Shown: piece by piece, positions 34,611-42,453 of the stretch
Layout of the letters: every line of letters begins with the position of its first letter
Position numbering within the stretch: position 1 is the first letter of the stretch
From: Phycisphaerales bacterium
Lineage (GTDB): Bacteria > Planctomycetota > Phycisphaerae > Phycisphaerales > SM1A02
DNA: 64,000 nucleotides
Reading direction: 5' to 3'
Assembly: GCA_029245245.1 (NCBI GenBank)
Contig: JAQWPT010000027.1
Span: 1-64,000 of the forward strand
Position numbers and translations under genes: made by a program
Notes under the pieces: model-generated
What the model saw: only the letters and a program-made list of their open reading frames with translations
The model's database searches: none
What the model was told of the DNA's origin: nothing

Positions 34611-36602
34611 TTGAAACACCACATCCTGACACTTGCAACTGTTCTCGCGATGGCATCGATCACCTCTGGTGACACACCAACCGATGACACCTCCGACAAT
34701 GCGTCCGGCTGGAGCTCCCTCTTCAACGGCCAGGATCTGTCCGGCTGGAAGGTCAAGGCCATGGGCCATGAACTCGGCGAGGACCCCTGGAACACGGTGC
34801 GGGTCGAGGACGGCATGATCCGCATGAACTACGACAACTACGAGGGCACCTTCGACGATCGATTCGTCCACCTGTTCCACGAGGTCCCCTGGTCCCGGTA
34901 CCGGCTGCGAGTGGAGTACCGTTTCCACGGCGAGCAGGTCCCCGGTGGGCCCGGATGGGCCTGGCGCAACAGCGGAGCCATGCTCCACTGCCAGGACCCC
35001 GCGACAATGGGAACCGACCAGGCCTTCCCGGTCAGCATCGAGGGACAGTTCCTCGGTGGTGACGGCACCAACGAGCGATCCACCGGCAATCTCTGCACAC
35101 CGGGAACCCACGTACGCCTCGACGGCAAGTTGGATCGGCGCCACTGCATCAACTCGAACTCGCAGACCATGCACGGTGACCAGTGGGTCACGGCCGAGTT
35201 CGAAGTCGATGGAGGCGGCACCGTCCGGCATTTCATCAACGGCGAACTGGTGATGGAGTACGAGAAGCCGATCCTGGACACCAACGACCCGGATGCCGCC
35301 GCCATCGCGCCAGCGGACAGGGTCACCATTCTCGATCGCGGCTGGATCGCCCTGCAGGGCGAAAGCCATCCCGTCGATTTCCGCCGGGTGGAGATCAAGC
35401 CCCTTGATGGCCTGCGGGTCATCGGCGGCCCGATCCTCGGGAACCTGCGTGAGGACGGAGCCTCGGTCTGGCTGCGGTTCAATGAACCGGGCCCCATTCC
35501 CTACGAGCTGACGAACCTCGACAAGGACATCAGCTGGAACCTGGAAATCCCGGCCAAGGGCGTGCATGACGGAAGCGTCACCTTCCACTTCGGTGACCTG
35601 GAACCTGCCACCCGGTACCGGCTTCGCCTGGACGATGCCACGGGAACGGATTTCCACTTCACGACCCTGCCACGTGGTGGCGGCAATCATGCACGCATCG
35701 CCTTCGGATCCTGCGCGAAGGAACAACCGGGATCCGCGAGCGTGTGGAAACGCATGGCGGCCGACGACATTACCGCCCTGGTACTCCTGGGCGACACGCC
35801 GTACATCGATACCACCGACCTGGAGATCCAGCGGCGGCGGTACCGGGAGTTCGCGGCCGCCGACGGGTTCCGCCAACTGGCCACCCACGTCCCGGTCTAC
35901 TCGACCTGGGACGACCATGACATCGGACGAAACGACACCGACGGCAACCTTGAGGGCAAGGACAACAGCCGCAAGGCATTCATCGAGCATCGACCCAACC
36001 CCGGTTCCGGGAAAGATGGACAGGGCATCTTCACGAGTTTCCGACAGGGCCCGGTCGAGGTGTTCATTCTCGACACCCGCTGGTTCGCCCGCACCGAGGG
36101 CGGCGAGGACGATCCAACCCTGCTGGGCGCGGCACAATGGGCCTGGCTCGAACGCGGCCTGGAAGCATCGGATGCTCCGTTCACCATTCTCTGCAACGGC
36201 ATGGTCTTCAACGGATCGGTCCGCCCGGGCAAGACCGACTGCTGGGGCCGATACCCCAAGGAATACGATCGACTCATCACCCTCCTGGAGCGAACCGGCA
36301 CCCGTGACGTGGTGCTGGTCTCCGGTGACGTCCACTGGTCACGAAGCATCCGGCACGAAGCAAGTGACCGACTCGGCTTCGACCTGGTCGAGTACACCAC
36401 GAGTCCGATCCACGAACACCTGATCAAGGCTGCGGATGCACCGCACCCGGGCCTGCGTTGGAGTCGCGGCGAGGTCAACTCGTTCCTGCTGGTGGACGCT
36501 TCAACGAACCAGGATGGCTCCGGCACGCTGACCGCCTCGTTCCGCAACGCCGCCGGCGAGGTGATGCACTCGGAGACGATGACCATTGCGGCCGAGGACT
36601 AG
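34611..36602 (+). CDS. Exported fusion: DUF1080 sugar-binding/hydrolase domain + PhoD-like phosphatase
   Basis: The protein has 663 residues from a TTG at 34611; ATG 34650 is an alternative that would cut the signal peptide (HHILTLATVLAMASITSG). Residues 32-265 are DUF1080, a lectin-like 3-keto-disaccharide hydrolase family (SSLFNGQDLSGWKV, GWAWRNSGAMLHCQ, GWIALQGESHPVDFRRVEI). Residues 270-655 are a PhoD-like metallophosphatase: RIAFGSCAKE, LLGDTPYID, TWDDHDIGRND, VFILDTRWF and VLVSGDVHWSRS supply the metal ligands. Both families are plentiful in planctomycetes but are normally separate. The fusion suggests phosphate removal from a bound glycan. Its stop overlaps the ABC permease end by 4 bp. 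Confidence 0.9.
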   Translation: MKHHILTLATVLAMASITSGDTPTDDTSDNASGWSSLFNGQDLSGWKVKAMGHELGEDPWNTVRVEDGMIRMNYDNYEGTFDDRFVHLFHEVPWSRYRLRVEYRFHGEQVPGGPGWAWRNSGAMLHCQDPATMGTDQAFPVSIEGQFLGGDGTNERSTGNLCTPGTHVRLDGKLDRRHCINSNSQTMHGDQWVTAEFEVDGGGTVRHFINGELVMEYEKPILDTNDPDAAAIAPADRVTILDRGWIALQGESHPVDFRRVEIKPLDGLRVIGGPILGNLREDGASVWLRFNEPGPIPYELTNLDKDISWNLEIPAKGVHDGSVTFHFGDLEPATRYRLRLDDATGTDFHFTTLPRGGGNHARIAFGSCAKEQPGSASVWKRMAADDITALVLLGDTPYIDTTDLEIQRRRYREFAAADGFRQLATHVPVYSTWDDHDIGRNDTDGNLEGKDNSRKAFIEHRPNPGSGKDGQGIFTSFRQGPVEVFILDTRWFARTEGGEDDPTLLGAAQWAWLERGLEASDAPFTILCNGMVFNGSVRPGKTDCWGRYPKEYDRLITLLERTGTRDVVLVSGDVHWSRSIRHEASDRLGFDLVEYTTSPIHEHLIKAADAPHPGLRWSRGEVNSFLLVDASTNQDGSGTLTASFRNAAGEVMHSETMTIAAED

Positions 36603-37468
36603 CCCTTGGTACCTGAAGTCGAGATGCCCTCGATGAAGGACCGCTGGGCCAGCAGGAACAGCAGCAGCACCGGGGCCACCATGATGGTGCTTGCCGCCAT
36701 CAGCAGGTTCCACGGCGTCGTTCCCAGTCGCGACATGTAGAGTTCAAGCCCCAGTGCCAGCGTGTACTGGTCCCGATGGGTGAGGAAGACCAGCGGGCCG
36801 AGGAAGTCGTTCCACACGAACATGAAGTGCAGCAGCGCCACGACCAGCAGTGCCGGCAGGGACAGCGGCACGAGGATCCGCAGCAGGATGCCCATGTGTC
36901 CACACCCGTCGAGGCGGGCCGCGTCGTCGAGTTCGCGGGGAATCGTCATGTAGAACTGCCGCAGCAGGAAGATGCTGAAGGCACTGCCGAACCAGGCCGG
37001 CACCCACAGTGGAAGGAAGGTGCCGATCCAGCCGAGGCTGCGGAAGATCACGAACAGCGGCACCATGACCACGGGAAATGGAATCATCATCGTCGCAAGC
37101 ATCACGATGAAGCAGCACTGACGCCCACGCCAGGACACCCGGGCGAACCCGTAGGCGACGATCACGCTGGACACGACCACGCCCGTGACCGAGAGCAGTG
37201 CGATCACCAGGGTGTTGCGGAAGTACAGCGGGAAGTTGACCGTGCCATCGGTAAGCACCGACCCGTAGTTGGCGGCGCCATCGGAGGCCGCCGAGGCCGG
37301 AGACGCTGGCAGCAACATGCCCGCATCGCTCATCGCCTGCTCGGCCGGTTGCAGCGAGATCATGCCCATGTAGAGCACCGGGAAAATCGCCACCAGGGCG
37401 CACAATGCCAGCGCGAGGTAGAGCACACCACGACCAGTGCGTGTCGGGCTGGTCATCGCCAGGCTCAT
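36599..37468 (-). CDS. Sugar ABC transporter permease (MalG/UgpE type)
   Basis: The protein has 289 residues from ATG 37468, which overlaps the upstream permease stop by 4 bp. Six membrane helices and the EAA loop (IPRELDDAARLDGCGHMGIL) identify the inner-membrane half of a carbohydrate uptake-1 family importer. A family-typical Asn-containing region VWNDFLGPLVFL follows. It pairs with the 37465 permease and the 38340 binding protein. The gene converges on the DUF1080-PhoD gene. Confidence 0.95.
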   Translation of the reverse strand: MSLAMTSPTRTGRGVLYLALALCALVAIFPVLYMGMISLQPAEQAMSDAGMLLPASPASAASDGAANYGSVLTDGTVNFPLYFRNTLVIALLSVTGVVVSSVIVAYGFARVSWRGRQCCFIVMLATMMIPFPVVMVPLFVIFRSLGWIGTFLPLWVPAWFGSAFSIFLLRQFYMTIPRELDDAARLDGCGHMGILLRILVPLSLPALLVVALLHFMFVWNDFLGPLVFLTHRDQYTLALGLELYMSRLGTTPWNLLMAASTIMVAPVLLLFLLAQRSFIEGISTSGTKG

Positions 37469-38343
37469 GGCATTGCTCCGCGGTAGAAGACGAATCGCCG
37501 ACCCACCAGCAGCAGGCCGATCGTCAGCAGCAGGATGGCCAGGAACTGCACGATGCCCAGCGTGCTTGCGTAGCCCATGTCGCCGTAGCGGAAGGCCGCG
37601 TCGTAGACGTACATCGACCAGAAATAGGTGCCGCGGTTGGGGCCGCCTCCCGTCATGATGTAGGGAACCACGAACACCTGCGCGGCATTGATGAGCCCGA
37701 TGATCACGTTGAAGAGAATCACCGGCGAGATCATCGGCAGCGTCACGTGCACGAGTCGCCCCCACCAGGTCACCCCGTCGATGGATGCCGCCTCGTTCAG
37801 ATCGCGTGGCACGTCCCGCAGTGAGGCGAGGTAGATCACCATGGCCGGGCCGACCACCCAGAGGTTCATGAGGATGATCGCGACCATGGCCCAGGTCTCA
37901 CTTGCGAACCACTCGGGCCCCTGGACCCCGACGGCATCGAGGCCCCGGTTGACCACGCCGAGTTCGCCGTCGTACATGAGCTTGAAGATGGTTGCCAGTG
38001 CGACCAGCGGCAGCACCGACGGAGCGAACACGGCAACACGCCAGAGGGCCTGGAATCGAGCTGGTCGTGACAACAGGATGGCCAGCGCGATCGAGGCGAC
38101 CGTCAGCAGCGGGATCGTGATCACGATGTACAGCAGCGTGTTCCAGAGTGCCACGTGCACGACCTGGTCTCCCAGCAGTCGCTCGTAATTCTCCGTGCCC
38201 ACCGGAATCGGCGCCTCCAGCAGCGTCCAGTCGGTCATCGAGTACCAGACGCCGAGCGCCAACGGCAGGATCGTGAAGCAGGCGAAGCCCACGATCCACG
38301 GCGAGATCCACAGCAGGCCCGTCCCGGTGTTGCGCCACCTCAT
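37465..38343 (-). CDS. Sugar ABC transporter permease (MalF/UgpA type)
   Basis: The protein has 292 residues, six membrane helices, and an EAA loop (VPRDLNEAASIDGVTWWGRL). The start WRNTGTGLLWISPWIVGFACF and the YDAAFRYGDMGYASTLG segment match UgpA/MalF-like permeases. It overlaps the binding-protein stop and the next permease start by 4 bp each, giving strict coupling. Confidence 0.95.
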   Translation of the reverse strand: MRWRNTGTGLLWISPWIVGFACFTILPLALGVWYSMTDWTLLEAPIPVGTENYERLLGDQVVHVALWNTLLYIVITIPLLTVASIALAILLSRPARFQALWRVAVFAPSVLPLVALATIFKLMYDGELGVVNRGLDAVGVQGPEWFASETWAMVAIILMNLWVVGPAMVIYLASLRDVPRDLNEAASIDGVTWWGRLVHVTLPMISPVILFNVIIGLINAAQVFVVPYIMTGGGPNRGTYFWSMYVYDAAFRYGDMGYASTLGIVQFLAILLLTIGLLLVGRRFVFYRGAMP

Positions 38344-39695
38344 GGTCGGGCTCCGAATCGTTCCTGCCCGCGTCGCTGACGGCGGATCCTGGCTCGTTCA
38401 AGTTGTCCCTCCACTTCGGCCTGCACCTCGGACAGCGCGGTGGCAACGTCTTCGTCCCCATTCCAGATACGGTCGACACCAGCGGTCAGCGCCGCGTTCA
38501 TCTCGGGCCATGTCGCCACTGGTGGGGTCCCGAACCCGTTGGGACTGTGCAGAATCGCCTCGTGGGCGGCGATCGAGGTGTTGAGATGATTGAAGTAGAA
38601 ATCGGCCGAGACATCCATCAACGGAGAAGGCTTGGCATGCAGTGAACTGACGAGTTCCACCATGTCCTGTCGCTGGGTGAAGGCAATGAACTCCATGGCC
38701 TCATCCGGGTGCGGCGCACCACGCGGCACGACGAGGATGTCGCACTCGATCGGACCCGCGGGAGCGTCCGGCGATCCCACCGGACCCGGCAGCGGCCAGG
38801 CGGCCCAGTTGAGTTCCGGTGCCGACTCCGCGATGACACGAGCCATCCATGGTCCCTGGATGGTCATGGACAGACGCCCGGTCAGGAAGTTCCGGTACGG
38901 GCTCGGGTTGTCCGTCGGAGCGGATTGGAATCGACGCAGTGCATCGCGCCCATAACGGCGCTGCCCCTCCTGGAACCAGGTGAAGGCAGCGATGTTCTCG
39001 GGAGAGTCGATGGTTGCGGTGTCGGTTTCAACGTCGTAGAGCTGTCCACCGAAGTAGCCCGGCCAGCACCAGTGCCACCACCCTGGATCCATGTGCAGGA
39101 AAGCCGCCTGCTCGACGTTGCCCTCCTCGTCGTGGATGGTCAGGTGAGGAATCATCGCGTCGAACTGCTCAAGCGTGCGGGGCGGCCCCCCGTTTCGCCA
39201 GTCGAGACCGGCTCGATCAAGATGCGTCAGGTTCACGTACACCGCCACGGACGAGCAGGTGTTCACCCCAGCGAGCTGCTGGTCGCCATCGAAGACCAGC
39301 GGCCGCACCGCCGGTGCATAGGTCTCCGCAACGATGCCCTGCAGGTCCAATGGAAGGATGGCATCGGCCTGGGCGTAGAACGGCAGGTTGAAGCTCCAGA
39401 GGCCCAGCACATCCGGGGGGGCCCCGCCGGCGATCGACAGCATGGCCTTCTCGTCGATGCTGGACATGGTCAGGTAGTTGACGTGGACCCGGTCCTGCGA
39501 AGCGTTGAAGGCATCGACTACCTGCTGCATGGCCGCAGCCTCGGAACCGGTCCACTTCTCCCAGTAGTTCAGAACGATCCGGTCTCCCGAAACCGCTGTC
39601 GCGGGTTTCGGACCGAAGATCGCGTAGCCGAGGGCCGCCAGCGCAATGCCGCCCAGGAACACGAGACCGATAAACCTGCCGGACGATTCCCGCAT
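38340..39695 (-). CDS. Sugar ABC transporter substrate-binding protein
   Basis: The protein has 451 residues from ATG 39695; a GTG three codons upstream is possible. TACCGT 7 bases upstream supports the ATG. An uncleaved-looking N-terminal helix (FIGLVFLGGIALAALGYAIF) may tether it to the membrane. The body is a family-1 solute-binding protein: LNYWEKWTGSEAAAMQQVV, GAPPDVLGLW, MTIQGPWMA and PLPGPVGSPD. It delivers a sugar or oligosaccharide to the two permeases encoded downstream. It is divergent from its ATPase gene. Confidence 0.93.
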   Translation of the reverse strand: MRESSGRFIGLVFLGGIALAALGYAIFGPKPATAVSGDRIVLNYWEKWTGSEAAAMQQVVDAFNASQDRVHVNYLTMSSIDEKAMLSIAGGAPPDVLGLWSFNLPFYAQADAILPLDLQGIVAETYAPAVRPLVFDGDQQLAGVNTCSSVAVYVNLTHLDRAGLDWRNGGPPRTLEQFDAMIPHLTIHDEEGNVEQAAFLHMDPGWWHWCWPGYFGGQLYDVETDTATIDSPENIAAFTWFQEGQRRYGRDALRRFQSAPTDNPSPYRNFLTGRLSMTIQGPWMARVIAESAPELNWAAWPLPGPVGSPDAPAGPIECDILVVPRGAPHPDEAMEFIAFTQRQDMVELVSSLHAKPSPLMDVSADFYFNHLNTSIAAHEAILHSPNGFGTPPVATWPEMNAALTAGVDRIWNGDEDVATALSEVQAEVEGQLERARIRRQRRGQERFGARP

Positions 39696-39702
39696 GGCGT
39701 GC

Positions 39703-39712
39703 ACGGTACCAT
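39703..39712. promoter_or_regulatory. Overlapping divergent -10 boxes sharing GGTACC
   Basis: The minus strand has TACCGT (39703-39708) 7 bases before ATG 39695, and the plus strand has TACCAT (39707-39712) 7 bases before ATG 39720. The two start codons are only 24 bp apart, so both transcripts would be leaderless or nearly so. Confidence 0.5.
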
Positions 39713-39719
39713 GCCGGCC

Positions 39720-40775
39720 ATGGCATCAGTCGAACTCCAGGCAATCGGCAAGACCTACCCCGGCGGGACCCGGGCCGTGGACGGCTGTACGCTCACCATC
39801 GAGGATGGGGAGTTCCTCGTGCTCGTTGGCCCCTCCGGCTGCGGCAAGTCCACCCTGCTGCGCATGATCGCCGGGCTTGAGGACGTGACCGACGGCACCA
39901 TCGCCATCGATGGTTCCCAGGTCAACCGCGTCGCTCCCAAGCAGCGTGACATCGCGATGGTCTTCCAGAACTACGCCCTCTACCCGCACATGTCCGCCAG
40001 GAAGAACATGGAGTTCGGGCTGAAACTTCGCAAGGTACCCCGCGACGAGCGACGAACCCGCGTCGAGGAGGTGGCCGGACAACTGGGCATCACCGAACTG
40101 CTGGATCGTCGACCCGGAGCGATGAGCGGCGGGCAGCAGCAACGCGTCGCCCTTGGCCGAGCCATCGTCCGCCAACCCAAGGTGTTCCTCTTTGACGAAC
40201 CGCTTTCGAACCTGGATGCGAAACTGCGAACCCAGATGCGGGCCGAGCTCAAGTCCCTGCACCAGCGAGTGGGCACCACGTCCATCTATGTCACCCACGA
40301 CCAGGAAGAAGCCATGACCCTCGGAGATCGAGTGGTGGTCATGCGTGACGGGCACATCCAGCAATGTGGCTCGCCGATGGAGGTCTACACCCGACCGGCC
40401 AACCGGTTCGTGGCCGGATTCATCGGGGCACCCACCATGAACTTCATCGAGGGGCGCATCGAGTCGCAGGGCGGACAGGGCACCTTCGTGTCCGATGCGG
40501 TCCGCATCGATCTCACCGGCCCGGATGGTCCCACCACCATCGGCATCCGTCCCGAGCACCTGGTCCTCGACGAACACGGCCCCATCGAGCTGATCGTGAA
40601 CGTCAGTGAACCACTTGGTGACGCCACGGACGTGGTGGGCACCTGCGGTGGTTTGCACCTGGTGGCCAGGCTTCGCCGCATCGAACCGCCCCGCCCCGGC
40701 GATCGCCTGCGACTGGGCATCGAGGACGGGGCCATGCACCGGTTCGACGCCGACGGGACATCGATCGAGTCGTAG
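39720..40775 (+). CDS. Sugar ABC transporter ATPase (UgpC/MalK/MsmX-like)
   Basis: The protein has 351 residues from ATG 39720; an ATG at 39711 is also in frame. Walker A GPSGCGKST, Q-loop MVFQNYALYPHMS, signature MSGGQQQRVALGRA, Walker B VFLFDEPLSNLDAKL and the switch His in YVTHDQEEAM are intact. The C-terminal TOBE/OB domain (IGIRPEHLVL) is typical of MalK-like subunits that power carbohydrate uptake-1 importers and can serve several transporters. It completes the binding protein and permease set on the opposite strand. Confidence 0.96.
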   Translation: MASVELQAIGKTYPGGTRAVDGCTLTIEDGEFLVLVGPSGCGKSTLLRMIAGLEDVTDGTIAIDGSQVNRVAPKQRDIAMVFQNYALYPHMSARKNMEFGLKLRKVPRDERRTRVEEVAGQLGITELLDRRPGAMSGGQQQRVALGRAIVRQPKVFLFDEPLSNLDAKLRTQMRAELKSLHQRVGTTSIYVTHDQEEAMTLGDRVVVMRDGHIQQCGSPMEVYTRPANRFVAGFIGAPTMNFIEGRIESQGGQGTFVSDAVRIDLTGPDGPTTIGIRPEHLVLDEHGPIELIVNVSEPLGDATDVVGTCGGLHLVARLRRIEPPRPGDRLRLGIEDGAMHRFDADGTSIES

Positions 40776-40790
40776 GCACCGGGCGAGAGG

Positions 40791-40796
40791 TACAAT
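40791..40796 (+). promoter_or_regulatory. -10-like TACAAT, 6 nt before ATG 40803
   Basis: TACAAT ends exactly 6 bases before the ATG of the small unknown protein. No Shine-Dalgarno site is visible. Confidence 0.55.
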
Positions 40797-40802
40797 GAGA
40801 TC

Positions 40803-41351
40803 ATGGCCAAGCCCAAGAAACGAAAGAAGAAGCCCGGCTACGTCGCCCCCCCGACGACCGTGGACACCGATGCGGTGATCACGGAACTGCTGGCCTTGCG
40901 CGGGGAACTGGAAGCCGGCGCCGAGGGGGCAACCTGGGGCCACGCCCAGAAACTGCTCCTGTCGATGAAGGCCGATGCCTCGGAAGTCGCCAAGGCCGTG
41001 ATGGGCCGCGACCTGCCGACCTTCGACCGGTTGCTCGCCACGTTGCAGGGCGAAGTGGTCGAGGCCCCGGTTGAACAGGACGACGCCCCGCTCCCGGAGA
41101 TCCCGGACGAAGAACTACGCAAGGCGATGAAGGCGTTCCGACGGCGGCTGAAGCTCACCAAGCTTGATCATGAATCGAAACTCGGTCGCAGCCCGCTCTC
41201 GACCGGCAAGGATGCGGACTTCGACTCCATCATCCCTCCCATGGAGTTCTCACCCGAGACATGGAAGGTGCTCGCCGCCCGCGGAGAACTGGAGTCCACC
41301 GGTCGCGGCTTCTACATGCTGCCCAAGGCACCACCGAAACTTCGCACGTAG
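40803..41351 (+). CDS. Conserved-looking hypothetical protein with basic N-terminus
   Basis: The protein has 182 residues. The first 11 are strongly basic (MAKPKKRKKKP), the middle is a helical acidic region, and the last 70 residues read SIIPPMEFSPETWKVLAARGEL, a motif I cannot assign. There is no signal peptide or membrane segment, so it is probably cytoplasmic and perhaps nucleic-acid-associated. The coding call rests on good codon use, the -10-like box upstream and the lack of overlap with other genes. It converges on the oxidase gene with 1 bp between stops. Confidence 0.75.
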   Translation: MAKPKKRKKKPGYVAPPTTVDTDAVITELLALRGELEAGAEGATWGHAQKLLLSMKADASEVAKAVMGRDLPTFDRLLATLQGEVVEAPVEQDDAPLPEIPDEELRKAMKAFRRRLKLTKLDHESKLGRSPLSTGKDADFDSIIPPMEFSPETWKVLAARGELESTGRGFYMLPKAPPKLRT

Positions 41352-41352
41352 T

Positions 41353-42453
41353 TCAGGCTCCCGGCTGTTCGCCGACCAGCTGCACGAGATCACGCGTGAT
41401 CTCGTGCACGTCGCGACACCCGGCAAGCGCCATCGCAAGGTCGAGTTCCTCGGCCATGATCTTCCAGACCTGCTCGACGCCCTGCTGCCCGTCGGCAGCA
41501 AGTCCCCAGAGCACCGGTCGACCGATCAACGTGGCCGTCGCGCCGCAGGCCAGCGCCTTGATCACGTCGGTGCCGCGTCGGATACCGCCGTCGACCCAGA
41601 CCTCCCCTCGCCCGGCAACGGCTTCGCAGATACCCGGCAGCACGTCGAAGGTGGCCGGTGACGTATCCAGTTGTCGACCACCGTGGTTGGACACCACGAT
41701 GGCGGATGCGCCTTCATCGAACGCCCGCGTCGCATCGTCGCGACGACAGATTCCCTTGAGCACGATCGGGAGATCGCTGATTTCCCGCAGCCATGCCAGG
41801 TGCTCCCAGCGCAGCCCCGGATCCTGGTGATCCTGTACGAACCTGGCGAGTCCGGATCCCCCGTCGGACGTGCACTCCAGCGGCCCCCTCGCCGTCAGGT
41901 TCCGAACCGAGATCCCCTCGGGAAGCTGGAACCGGTTGCGTACGTCACGTTCCCGGTTGCCCAGCAACGGCGTATCCACGGTCAGGATGATCGCGCTGCA
42001 ACCGGCCGCCGTGACACGTTCGATGAGTTCCCGGCTGATCTGGCGGTCGCGATAGAGGTAGAGCTGGAAGAAGACCGGCCCCGTCGCCGCCTCGAGTACC
42101 TCTTCCACGTCAACGGTCGACAGGCTGCTGAGGATCATCGCCGTCCCGGCACCGTTGGTTGCCCGCACCGTGGCAAGTTCGCCCTCGTCGTGGGCCATCC
42201 GGTGGAAGGCGGTCGGCGCCGCCATCACGGGCATCGACAGTTCGTGTCCGAGCACGGTGCAGCGCGTGGAGCGCTCCGCAACGTCGGCCAGTACCCGATA
42301 CAGCAACCGGGCCCGTCCCCAGGCCGCGGTGTTTTCAAACAGGGTGATCTCGTCGTCGGAGCCACCAGCGTAGTAGTCGAAGGCCATGCGACCAACCGAC
42401 GTCATCGCGATTGCTTCAAAGTCACGGACGCTGGTGGGACCTGGATCGCTCAT
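41353..42453 (-). CDS. FMN-dependent alpha-hydroxy-acid oxidase/dehydrogenase
   Basis: The protein has 366 residues from ATG 42453, overlapping the upstream stop by 4 bp. The fold begins FEAIAMTSVGRMAFDYYAGG and carries MPVMAAPTAFHRMAH, FFQLYLYRDR, ILTVDTPLLGNRERD, VLKGI with the catalytic lysine region, and SNHGGRQLD with the active-site His and Arg, then VWVDGGIRRGTDVIKALA. The family includes lactate dehydrogenase LldD and glycolate oxidase; the substrate is unresolved. It is probably cotranscribed with the large transglutaminase-esterase gene. Confidence 0.94.
   Translation of the reverse strand: MSDPGPTSVRDFEAIAMTSVGRMAFDYYAGGSDDEITLFENTAAWGRARLLYRVLADVAERSTRCTVLGHELSMPVMAAPTAFHRMAHDEGELATVRATNGAGTAMILSSLSTVDVEEVLEAATGPVFFQLYLYRDRQISRELIERVTAAGCSAIILTVDTPLLGNRERDVRNRFQLPEGISVRNLTARGPLECTSDGGSGLARFVQDHQDPGLRWEHLAWLREISDLPIVLKGICRRDDATRAFDEGASAIVVSNHGGRQLDTSPATFDVLPGICEAVAGRGEVWVDGGIRRGTDVIKALACGATATLIGRPVLWGLAADGQQGVEQVWKIMAEELDLAMALAGCRDVHEITRDLVQLVGEQPGA

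Noticed and set aside
34404-36335. A 643-codon open frame antisense to the DUF1080-PhoD gene.
   Set aside because: The sense protein has two recognisable domains with metal ligands. The antisense frame has none.
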